Shown here: positions 1 through 5,267 of the stretch, in pieces
Position numbering within the stretch: the stretch's first letter is position 1
How the letters are laid out: each line of letters opens with the position of its first letter
Assembly (NCBI GenBank): GCA_013329355.1
Contig: DUKK01000003.1
Span: 1 to 5,267, forward strand
Length of the DNA: 5,267 bases
Reading direction: 5' to 3'
Source of the DNA: Candidatus Poseidoniaceae archaeon
GTDB taxonomy: Archaea > Thermoplasmatota > Poseidoniia > Poseidoniales > Poseidoniaceae
Notes under the pieces: model-generated
What the model was told of the DNA's origin: nothing
The model's database searches: none
Seen by the model: only the letters and a program-made list of their open reading frames with translations
Position numbers and translations under genes: made by a program

Positions 1-128
1 ACACTGTTGAATTCGTCAACTTCGATAGTTAATGTCGCTCCCGAACTAGTAAACGTGAGTTCACTAGTTGGCTCTGTTAGTCCTGTCAACTCGTCAATAT
101 AGTCGTCAGTGACGTCATCATCGCCCAT
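1..128 (-). CDS. N-terminal fragment of an unidentified acidic protein (runs off the left edge)
   Basis: An open frame starts at the ATG at 128-126 and stays open for 42 complete codons to the window edge, so only the N-terminus is visible. I do not recognise the protein. The first 23 residues are strongly acidic (MGDDDVTDDYIDELTGLTEP...), followed by a Thr/Ser-rich stretch, TSSGATLTIEVDEF, that could be the first beta strand of a soluble domain. There is no signal peptide or membrane segment in the visible part. The gene begins 20 bp after the hflX stop on the same strand, so co-transcription with hflX is likely. A purine-rich GGAAGAAG just after the hflX stop is the only Shine-Dalgarno-like sequence, and its spacing of about 13 bases to the ATG is long. 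The other ATG nearby, one base off this frame, soon reaches a stop. That it is a gene rests on reading-frame continuity and operon spacing; the function is unknown. Confidence 0.6.
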   Translation of the reverse strand, partial: MGDDDVTDDYIDELTGLTEPTSELTFTSSGATLTIEVDEFNS

Positions 129-148
129 GATGTTGCGAGAACTTCTTC

Positions 149-1549
149 CTACTTGACTTCAATGCGGCCACCGGAATTGTTTACTAGGCGAGCTAGTGAT
201 TGTTGGTTGATCCAAGCTGTTACCAATAAGTCTCGATTTTCCTGTTCTCGTTTATCGATTACCATGCCCGCTTGATAAACATCTGAGAGATAACCGGCGA
301 TATTTCGTCCTGTGTCACTCCATGATAATTTGATAGTTACTGGGTGGCCAAATAGATGTTCTAACATGGAGTCCTGTAGTTTAGCAAGGCCGATTTCCTG
401 ATGTACTGAAATTCCTAACGGGGTTGCGTAACCATAGCTTTCCACTATTGCGGCTTTCTGCGCCAATTGCTCTACCGTAAGAGATTCAACCTTAGTTAGC
501 ACGCACATAATCTTTCTATTGAAATCTATACTTGAGGTTTCATCTCCGAGATAACGGGCGTTTACTTCTCGCTGAGTCGCTGAAATTTTGCGATCGAATT
601 CTACTAGCGAGTCTGTTGCATCAACAAGAAGTAAGAGCATGTCACATTCTAATGCCTCTGATAGAGTTGCTCTGAAGGCATCCAAGGTTGCGTTTGGTAA
701 ATTGTCAATGAAACCAATAGTATCGGCAAGCAATACCCGTGGACTCGCCGCCAGTCGCCCGACTGTTGTTTCAAGCGTTGAAAATAACTTGTCCTCAACA
801 AGTACTTCCTTACCGGACATTTTGAGAAAGAAACTAGATTTGCCTGCGTTGGTATAGCCAGCAATCCCGACTGTTACTGCACCACTTCTGCTGCGTTGGC
901 GGCGTCGCTCCGCTTGAGCTTTCGAGTGTTTAATCTGCCGTTTTCTCAATGAAGTAAGTTCTCGATTAACATTAGCAATAACTGCTTGTAGTGCAGTAAC
1001 CCCGCCACCACCGTAACCTGCCCTCTCACCAGTTGTCGTTTGATTAGCCAGTTCTCTCAACACGGTTCGATCGGATTGCAAGCGAGCAATCCGAACCTGT
1101 GTTCTAGCTTCCAAGGAGTTTGCGTGAGCAGTAAATAATGAAAGCAAGAGTCGAACTCGATCCCACACCTCAACATTAGTCGCATCGCTGACTGCTACTA
1201 ATTGACGCGGTGTTGCATTAGTGTGAATTAACACTAGATCAATGTCTTGCCAGGGATGGCCAGCAACTCTCAATCTCAGTTCATCAGCAATGTCCTGCAA
1301 CCTACCAATGCCGAAATAGCCCTTTACGTCTGGCTGGCCAGGCTGAAAAACCGTCTCGACGATGGTAATCCCCATTGTTTTAACCAGGCTTTCAAACTCT
1401 GTTGTGTCCTCATTGCCACGGATTAGTAATATTGCTCGACGCCCTTCATGGTTAGTTCTAGCCTCACCTAACGCAACACCACCAGCACCTGCAAGGACGT
1501 TAAAATCCGGTCCTTGCTGCGCCATGTATGACCGAAGAGTCATCCTCAT
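149..1549 (-). CDS. hflX: HflX-type ribosome-associated GTPase
   Basis: This 466-residue protein has the full HflX architecture. The N-terminal domain (about 37-160) carries GYFGIGRLQDI (77-87), the counterpart of the family's YYIGxGK segment, then VWDRVRLLLSLF and the A-x(4)-EARTQVRIARL helix (about 128-157). A basic coiled-coil linker (about 185-222) follows. The G domain has Walker A GYTNAGKSS (231-239), switch I TLETT (258-262) and DTIGF (276-280). A C-terminal HflX domain covers about 402-466. The family binds the large ribosomal subunit and splits or rescues stalled ribosomes. Two G-domain motifs are unusual: the NKxD position reads TKVE (352-355) and the SAK position reads SVH (381-383). 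The linker lacks the bacterial GE-x-QLE-x-DRR motif. The start at 1549 is preceded by GGGGTGGG at about 6 bases; ATGs at codons 3 and 9 are alternatives, but neither has a better site. It is divergent from the Pcc1-like gene and probably co-transcribed with the fragment to its left. Family assignment is secure. Confidence 0.93.
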   Translation of the reverse strand: MRMTLRSYMAQQGPDFNVLAGAGGVALGEARTNHEGRRAILLIRGNEDTTEFESLVKTMGITIVETVFQPGQPDVKGYFGIGRLQDIADELRLRVAGHPWQDIDLVLIHTNATPRQLVAVSDATNVEVWDRVRLLLSLFTAHANSLEARTQVRIARLQSDRTVLRELANQTTTGERAGYGGGGVTALQAVIANVNRELTSLRKRQIKHSKAQAERRRQRSRSGAVTVGIAGYTNAGKSSFFLKMSGKEVLVEDKLFSTLETTVGRLAASPRVLLADTIGFIDNLPNATLDAFRATLSEALECDMLLLLVDATDSLVEFDRKISATQREVNARYLGDETSSIDFNRKIMCVLTKVESLTVEQLAQKAAIVESYGYATPLGISVHQEIGLAKLQDSMLEHLFGHPVTIKLSWSDTGRNIAGYLSDVYQAGMVIDKREQENRDLLVTAWINQQSLARLVNNSGGRIEVK

Positions 1550-1553
1550 ATCA

Positions 1554-1573
1554 GCCCACCCCTTGGAGTGGGC
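1554..1573. promoter_or_regulatory. Near-perfect 20-bp palindrome carrying the ribosome-binding sites of two divergent genes
   Basis: The arms GCCCACCCC (1554-1562) and GGAGTGGGC (1565-1573) are inverted complements with one mismatch, around a TT centre. The right arm gives GGAG on the plus strand, 5 bases before the ATG of the Pcc1-like gene at 1574. The left arm, read on the minus strand, gives GGGGTGGG about 5-6 bases before the hflX ATG at 1549. Both fit the archaeal anti-Shine-Dalgarno. The element fills almost the entire 24-bp gap, so it could also act as a protein-binding operator or, in RNA, as a hairpin that hides a ribosome-binding site. The palindrome and positions are read directly; any regulatory use is inferred. 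Confidence 0.5.
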
Positions 1574-1798
1574 ATGGTCGAATCCTATAGGGCCACTATC
1601 GAGTGGGTTGGCCCGGCAAAACTCGGCACAATACTGCTGTCCGCCGCATCTCGACCCGGGTGCTCTGCAAACCTAATTGAGACTGGGGGTGAGGTTAGGT
1701 TAATCGTCACTATTGAAGATGAGTCAATTCAATCCTTGCGTGATACCGTCGATGATTTAATGGTAGCCTTGGCAGACATCGAAGAGAACGATCAGTAA
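1574..1798 (+). CDS. pcc1: KEOPS complex subunit Pcc1-like protein
   Basis: This 74-residue protein matches the size and layout of archaeal Pcc1: strand YRATIEWV (5-12), helix 14-28, a strand pair ending in EVRLIVTIED (40-49), and a long C-terminal helix starting SIQSLRDTVDDLM (51-63). The SLR-x-T-V-D piece resembles the family's ALR-x-T-x-N motif. Pcc1 dimerises and bridges Kae1 units in the KEOPS complex, which makes the t6A37 modification of ANN-decoding tRNAs in the cytoplasm. The ATG at 1574 is preferred because GGAG lies 5 bases upstream; a GTG at 1568 would add two residues but sits inside that site. The gene is divergent from hflX across 24 bp, and its last 7 bases overlap the end of the exonuclease gene on the other strand. 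No other KEOPS gene is visible. The protein is short and divergent, so the assignment rests on pattern; an uncharacterised Pcc1-fold protein is the main alternative. Confidence 0.62.
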   Translation: MVESYRATIEWVGPAKLGTILLSAASRPGCSANLIETGGEVRLIVTIEDESIQSLRDTVDDLMVALADIEENDQ

Positions 1799-2571
1799 GT
1801 GATGTCCAATATTACTGGCGCATGATCTGAAATTTCAAGACCCCCTTGGCGTTCTATTTTTATATCCTTGACCAATTTGTTGGCAGCGTCATTAAGTAAA
1901 AAATAATCTATCCTCCACCCACGATTCTTTGCCCTTGCCTGTCCCCTATTCGACCACCAGCTGTAGATTTTATTACCTGCTCCGTGATAATCCCTGAATA
2001 CATCATGCCAACCATCTTCGAGTAGTTGACTAAACCAATCACGCTCTTGGGGTAGGAACCCACTCATTTTTGCATTACCTTTTGGGTTCCAAATGTCATC
2101 CTCTGTATGGGCAACATTGAGATCTCCGCACACAATAACCGGTTCTGAGGACCCGAGAAATGGTTGCAAGAAATTACGCCACTCGTCCATCCAAGTTTCT
2201 TTGAATCTCTGTCGCTCGTCACCGCTAGAACCGCTAGGTAGGTAGGTGTTAATGCAGGTAATTCCATCGTGTTCAGATACTACTATTCGACCTTCTGCAT
2301 CTTCGGGGTCAATAGTAGACGGCTTGCCGGTGCGAACTATTTGCATTGGCACGCGTGCAAGAGTCGCAACGCCCGAGTAGCCTTTTTTGTGTGCCGGGTG
2401 TAAGTAGACCGAGTAGCCCTCTGGCCAGTGCCAATTTTTCGGCAGTTGTTCTGGTAAAGCCCTAACCTCTTGAAGCATCCAAATATCGGCATCAATCGAT
2501 GAAAAATAGCCGTCAATTCCCTTCCGAATTGCTGCTCTGATACCATTAACGTTCCATGACACTAGTCGCAT
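1792..2571 (-). CDS. xthA: Exonuclease III-type AP endonuclease (Xth/ExoA family)
   Basis: The enzyme cleaves DNA 5' of abasic sites and removes 3' blocking groups or nucleotides, in base-excision repair in the cytoplasm. From the ATG at 2571 the protein is 259 residues, normal for the family, and all catalytic positions are present: N7 in SWNVNGIRA, E35 in LQEVRA, Y110 in NTYLPSG, D150 and N152 in GDLNVAH, D222 in GWRIDYFL, and D249/H250 in SDHAPV. Other signatures include KKGYSGVAT (62-70), SGFLPQER (170-177) and YSWWSNR (203-209). An in-frame GTG at 2616 would add 15 residues and create a GTGA overlap with the oxidoreductase stop. I chose the ATG because the family's conserved N-terminus begins exactly there, although neither start has a convincing ribosome-binding site. 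It is the last gene of the right-hand minus-strand series and overlaps the Pcc1-like gene tail to tail by 7 bp. Function is well supported. Confidence 0.95.
   Translation of the reverse strand: MRLVSWNVNGIRAAIRKGIDGYFSSIDADIWMLQEVRALPEQLPKNWHWPEGYSVYLHPAHKKGYSGVATLARVPMQIVRTGKPSTIDPEDAEGRIVVSEHDGITCINTYLPSGSSGDERQRFKETWMDEWRNFLQPFLGSSEPVIVCGDLNVAHTEDDIWNPKGNAKMSGFLPQERDWFSQLLEDGWHDVFRDYHGAGNKIYSWWSNRGQARAKNRGWRIDYFLLNDAANKLVKDIKIERQGGLEISDHAPVILDITY
1857..1861 (+). terminator. Possible oligo-T termination signal for the Pcc1-like gene
   Basis: A run of five T followed by ATAT lies about 60 bases after the stop of the Pcc1-like gene, inside the 3' end of the convergent exonuclease gene. Archaeal RNA polymerase often stops at short T-runs without a hairpin. 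No better candidate occurs close to the convergent gene ends. The run may equally be ordinary coding sequence of the exonuclease. Confidence 0.18.
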
Positions 2572-2612
2572 AGTAATCGCTCTTAAACGGCAGTGAATAA
2601 CAATTTCATTGC

Positions 2613-3707
2613 TCACAATATGCTGTTGATACCATGTGCTGCCTGTTTACCCGTATCCGCGGCAGCATCGGATAGCGCATAATCAGATTCCACCCAAGCG
2701 CCCGCCAGCAGAATCTTATGATTGCCAAAAGTGTCAAATTCGATTCTATTCGAATAGCCAACGGCTATTCTTGATTGGCGTAGCTCAGTAATGATATGTT
2801 TTTTCCAGCCAGCAATATGACGGTCGAGCAATGATTCCAATTGAGTCTCAGGTCTATCATCTTCGATACCAGTGACTATTGCGGAAATATGCGACCCCAT
2901 ATTCCCCAACATTGGTTGGATTGCCGCATAGTCAATTAATGCAGCATTTTGTTCGAGATCGATAATACAATGCTTCCCGGCCATCGGTTTGGAACTAAGC
3001 CCCACCTCGATGCAACTCCCAAAGGTGGTAATTAAATTAGTAAATTTGCGTTCTACCAATTGACTACTAATCGGGTGCAGGATTCGTTTTGCTCCATTTG
3101 CTCCGCAAGCTAAAATTACCGCATCGCAGGAAAAATTTCGCCCATCTGTTAGGTATACTTGTTGATTATCTATTGCCTTAACTTCGCACCGTGTCTCAAT
3201 CAGGACACCTACCTCATCTAACGCCGCCCCCAGCCTGCCAATCAAGCCGATCCACCCCTCGTTAGATGCACAGAGTCTAGACTTTACTACTGATTTAATG
3301 CGATAATCGTTGTAATCAATACCCCAATTCGCTAGGAAATTTACTGCCTGAAAGTATGGGTTTGCCAGCCTTTTTTGCTTTATTGCCCGTTTATTTTGGG
3401 CTGCCTGTTTTATGTTTCCAACGGGACGAATCGGACCATAACCTATCACATCAGTCTTGTCGAGCCTGATTGATTTAGCCACCGGCTTGACACGGCTCAG
3501 CTTCTTACACATGCGGAAAAACGGCCCCGCCTTGTCAAACAAGTGTGGTCCATAATGAAGCGAATAGCCGTCGACGTTCTGCGATGTGCCGCGACCGCCG
3601 ATTTTGGCTTTCTTTTCAAGCACGACAACATGATGGCCGCCAGAGACAGCGTGAATAGCAGCGCTCAGTCCGGCAATGCCTGCACCAACAACTACGACCC
3701 TCGCCAC
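2613..3707 (-). CDS. FAD-dependent oxidoreductase, phytoene desaturase/amine oxidase-like
   Basis: The 364-residue protein opens with an FAD dinucleotide-binding fold: VVVVGAGIAGLSAA (4-17, GxGxxG at 8-13), E31 at the end of the second strand, then KIGGRGTS (36-42). DGYSLHYGPHLFD (46-58) matches the substrate-proximal segment of phytoene-desaturase-like enzymes. AVILACGANGAKRIL (196-210) is the second Rossmann strand, and ILLAGAWVESDYALSDAAADTGKQAA (332-357) is the C-terminal FAD signature. This fold serves carotenoid desaturases, protoporphyrinogen oxidase and amine oxidases; the substrate cannot be read here. At 364 residues it is shorter than typical CrtI (about 490), and it has a very basic stretch at 100-114. 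The start is a GTG at 3707: the Rossmann motif begins almost at once and an in-frame stop lies just upstream without an ATG. A weak TAGGGC precedes it. It follows the LURP-one-like gene by 50 bp and precedes the exonuclease. Fold is secure, role open. Confidence 0.85.
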   Translation of the reverse strand: MARVVVVGAGIAGLSAAIHAVSGGHHVVVLEKKAKIGGRGTSQNVDGYSLHYGPHLFDKAGPFFRMCKKLSRVKPVAKSIRLDKTDVIGYGPIRPVGNIKQAAQNKRAIKQKRLANPYFQAVNFLANWGIDYNDYRIKSVVKSRLCASNEGWIGLIGRLGAALDEVGVLIETRCEVKAIDNQQVYLTDGRNFSCDAVILACGANGAKRILHPISSQLVERKFTNLITTFGSCIEVGLSSKPMAGKHCIIDLEQNAALIDYAAIQPMLGNMGSHISAIVTGIEDDRPETQLESLLDRHIAGWKKHIITELRQSRIAVGYSNRIEFDTFGNHKILLAGAWVESDYALSDAAADTGKQAAHGINSIL

Positions 3708-3757
3708 AACTAGCCCTAGAGCATGTCAGAAATGAAACCATTGATTGAGTGTTAAAT

Positions 3758-4321
3758 TCAATTCTGTCTACCTTCAATAGCCGAGTTGAGCAGCGTTATT
3801 GCGGCTACCATTCTACGGTCCATTGGATGACCGGGTGGAATGGTTAACAATGATTTTTTGATAAGTGGATTAAATTGCTGGTGAATGGTTATCCCATCGT
3901 GGCCGGGAATTGCAAAATGGAATTTGGCTGGGATGAGGGGGATAAACCGACGTAAAATTGCAATACTGTCTTCAACCAACTCGCCATATTGATTACCATT
4001 AACATCTAACAATTTCCAACTATCTTTTATTATAGATTTTAGGAACTTACGCTTTACAGAGCCAATGTGTTCACTAGTTGTTAAATCAAATACATCGTAG
4101 GTCGCACTCAAGTCTAGCATCTGCCTTGCTTTAATTTGTAGTAGTGGTTGGGTACATGCTGTATCTCCATAAAGAATGATATCTTCCTTTAATTTGAACG
4201 CTTTTTGTTTCGAATAGGCAATGATATTGCCCTCCAAGTCTTTGAACCAGAAAGCCCCGCCAAAAATCTTCAACAATTTGGTTTGAATAATGTAGTTGTC
4301 CATATCAAATAGAGGATGCAT
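3758..4321 (-). CDS. LURP-one-related (YxjI/tubby-like) protein
   Basis: The 187-residue protein has the repeated strand pattern of the LURP-one-related family, which shares the tubby C-terminal beta-barrel with phospholipid scramblases. Signs are YIIQTKLLKIFGGAFWFKDL (10-29) with an aromatic strand and D-x-x-G turn (EGNIIAYS), FKLKEDIILYGDT (42-54), LLQIKARQMLDLSATYDVFD (60-79), GSVKRK (87-92), SWKLLDVNGNQYGEL (101-115) and the closing MDRRMVAAITLLNSAI (167-182). There is no signal peptide or transmembrane helix. Family members are poorly understood; membrane or phospholipid association is suggested by the fold, not proven. The ATG at 4321 is taken as start; the ATG at codon 7 (MDNYIIQ) is equally compatible and neither has a clear Shine-Dalgarno. 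It lies 37 bp after the transporter gene and 50 bp before the oxidoreductase, all on one strand, so a shared transcript is likely. Family call is good; biochemical role unknown. Confidence 0.75.
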   Translation of the reverse strand: MHPLFDMDNYIIQTKLLKIFGGAFWFKDLEGNIIAYSKQKAFKLKEDIILYGDTACTQPLLQIKARQMLDLSATYDVFDLTTSEHIGSVKRKFLKSIIKDSWKLLDVNGNQYGELVEDSIAILRRFIPLIPAKFHFAIPGHDGITIHQQFNPLIKKSLLTIPPGHPMDRRMVAAITLLNSAIEGRQN

Positions 4322-4334
4322 AGGTTCTGCTGAT

Positions 4335-4356
4335 GATAATTTTTGATAACATTATC
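4335..4356. repeat. GATAA/TTATC repeat cluster between the transporter and LURP-one-like genes
   Basis: The 37-bp gap holds GATAA at 4335-4339, a second GATAA at 4345-4349 exactly 10 bp later, and TTATC at 4352-4356. The last two form a 12-bp perfect palindrome, GATAACATTATC. One-helical-turn spacing and palindromic symmetry suit an operator, and the AT-rich block could also hold a promoter for the LURP-one-like gene. AT-rich spacers produce such words by chance, so this is only a candidate. Confidence 0.25.
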
Positions 4357-4358
4357 GC

Positions 4359-5267
4359 CTACTCATCCTCAGCAAACTGAATATTTGTAGAGACGAAGGC
4401 AAGGCAAGTAGCCAACAAAACCGATATCAATATCGTTAAACTGAGTAGTAATCCGGTATTACTTGCCGGTGGGAATTCACTGAAAGATACGGTCAGGAAT
4501 ACTAATCCTGATGTCACCGCTGCACCCCAACGTGCGTAAGTGTCTTGTCTCCATGAATACATCTTATCGCTAGCATGGGACAAGTAGTCAGCAGCAAAAC
4601 CCATTCCTAGCAAAACCGCTGGCGCAGTGTTTACTCCGCGACCTCCGAGGTGACTTGCTAGTCCATCAACAGCAATGCCCACAGCGATAGTCCCCACAGC
4701 AATTCTCATTGATTTCTCCGGAACCCTAGTCATCAAAAAAGCAATTATCAAAACTATTAACCCAGCCGCTAGGATCTGGATTATTCTCGTTTGCTCAAAT
4801 GATTTTGCTAGGTCAATACCAGTGATTAACTGGCCACCAATCTGGCCTGATATCCCGTTCTCTTGGATTAATTGCTCAGTATCAATCAAAAACTGATAAG
4901 CGGACTCAGAATCCTCACCGTCGATGATGGCAATTATCATGCCGCCAACAATATCACCGTCAATACGTAGCCAAGGATCATTCAGTATCACCGATTGAGT
5001 GGTATTTTCTTGCAGTGCCGCGAAATTATTTTCATCGGTATCTCCGATGCCCAGGATTAGTTTCTGCTGGGTTAGCCCCGTATCAAATGCAATAAGGTTC
5101 TGGTGTTGAATAAATTGTGATCTAAAATTCAATACCGCGCGAATATTTTCTTCATTATCTGTATCGATATCTAAAGTGATGAAAACGATAGTCCCTGAGG
5201 CAATTACGTAGATGTCCCGTAATTCGTCGATTTCATCGAGCGACTCATTATCCTCAGGCAAGAATTG
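4359..5267 (-). CDS. RND/MMPL-superfamily membrane transporter, C-terminal part (runs off the right edge)
   Basis: The frame is open to the window edge with no ATG, so the N-terminus lies outside; 302 complete codons are visible (numbering here starts at the TTG codon at 5261). The order is an extracytoplasmic domain (about 1-157) opening with LPEDNESLDEIDELRD, like the post-TM loop of archaeal and bacterial RND exporters, then five hydrophobic helices at about 160-179, 185-205, 209-230, 246-262 and 269-292, and a short acidic tail. Helix three carries GMGFAADYLSH (219-229), the counterpart of the family's GxGxDYxxH motif with D225, a probable proton-relay residue. RND/MMPL proteins export lipids or hydrophobic compounds by proton antiport. 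One loop plus five helices fits either the second half of a 12-helix transporter or a six-helix half-size protein; the missing upstream sequence decides. It is the first visible gene of the right-hand minus-strand series. Superfamily call is firm; substrate unknown. Confidence 0.83.
   Translation of the reverse strand, partial: QFLPEDNESLDEIDELRDIYVIASGTIVFITLDIDTDNEENIRAVLNFRSQFIQHQNLIAFDTGLTQQKLILGIGDTDENNFAALQENTTQSVILNDPWLRIDGDIVGGMIIAIIDGEDSESAYQFLIDTEQLIQENGISGQIGGQLITGIDLAKSFEQTRIIQILAAGLIVLIIAFLMTRVPEKSMRIAVGTIAVGIAVDGLASHLGGRGVNTAPAVLLGMGFAADYLSHASDKMYSWRQDTYARWGAAVTSGLVFLTVSFSEFPPASNTGLLLSLTILISVLLATCLAFVSTNIQFAEDE

Noticed and set aside
44..69. Inverted repeat AACTAGT ... ACTAGTT
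   Set aside because: Seven-base arms lie entirely inside the open frame of the leftmost gene and are explained by its Thr-Ser codons; no link to a gene boundary.
588..857. Open frame on the plus strand opposite hflX
   Set aside because: It lies antisense to the well-supported HflX G domain; the product is low-complexity Ser-rich with no recognisable domain.
649..864. Second minus-strand open frame inside hflX
   Set aside because: It is a shifted frame within a gene whose conserved motifs are all in the main frame; no ribosome-binding site.
1362..1676. Plus-strand open frame spanning the hflX start and the Pcc1-like start
   Set aside because: It covers two better-supported genes in other frames, and its translation resembles no family I know.
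2064..2546. Two short minus-strand open frames inside the exonuclease gene
   Set aside because: They are shifted frames of a gene whose catalytic residues are all in the main frame.
3708..3757. Possible promoter (ATTTAACA on the minus strand) before the oxidoreductase
   Set aside because: One weak AT-rich word in a 50-bp spacer without a recognisable BRE; not enough to call it.
4675..4896. Plus-strand open frame opposite the transporter helices
   Set aside because: The hydrophobic look is the usual antisense shadow of a membrane protein; no start signal.
1..5267. tRNA, rRNA, CRISPR array, transposon ends or attachment site
   Set aside because: Coding sequence fills almost the whole window, gaps are 50 bp or less, and I saw no cloverleaf, spaced direct repeats or terminal inverted repeats.

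Overview
The window is gene-dense and moderately AT-rich, with no stable RNA gene, insertion sequence, CRISPR array or base-composition break that I can see. It most likely comes from an archaeon. The main evidence is a 74-residue protein at 1574-1798 that looks like Pcc1, the small dimerising subunit of the KEOPS tRNA-modification complex found in archaea and eukaryotes. Further support comes from an HflX GTPase whose linker before the G domain lacks the bacterial G-x-GE-x-QLE-x-DRR signature and instead reads GERAGYGGGG, closer to archaeal HflX proteins as I remember them. Non-halophilic residue composition plus short intergenic gaps would suit a marine Thermoplasmatota-type euryarchaeon (Marine Group II/III). 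That finer placement is a guess.

Left part (1-1549, minus strand): hflX, a ribosome-associated GTPase, is followed after 20 bp by the first 42 codons of an unidentified acidic protein that runs off the window. Centre (1550-1798): the Pcc1-like gene is divergent from hflX across only 24 bp. Those 24 bp contain a near-perfect 20-bp palindrome, and each arm appears to supply the Shine-Dalgarno-like sequence of one gene. The Pcc1-like gene overlaps the 3' end of the next gene tail to tail by 7 bp.

Right part (1792-5267): four minus-strand genes follow each other closely. In order of transcription they are the C-terminal part of an RND/MMPL-type membrane transporter, a LURP-one/tubby-like (YxjI-type) protein, a short FAD-dependent oxidoreductase of the phytoene-desaturase/amine-oxidase fold, and an exonuclease III-type AP endonuclease. 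Gaps are 37, 50 and 41 bp, or a 4-bp overlap if the last gene uses an upstream GTG.

Functional reading: the centre and left concern translation (tRNA t6A modification and ribosome-associated GTPase). The right joins three genes with plausible membrane or lipid roles to one base-excision-repair enzyme. Nothing here is clearly a new system. The points most worth a second look are the palindrome with two Shine-Dalgarno sites between hflX and the Pcc1-like gene, the atypical TKVE guanine-specificity motif of HflX, and the possible lipid-handling gene group.
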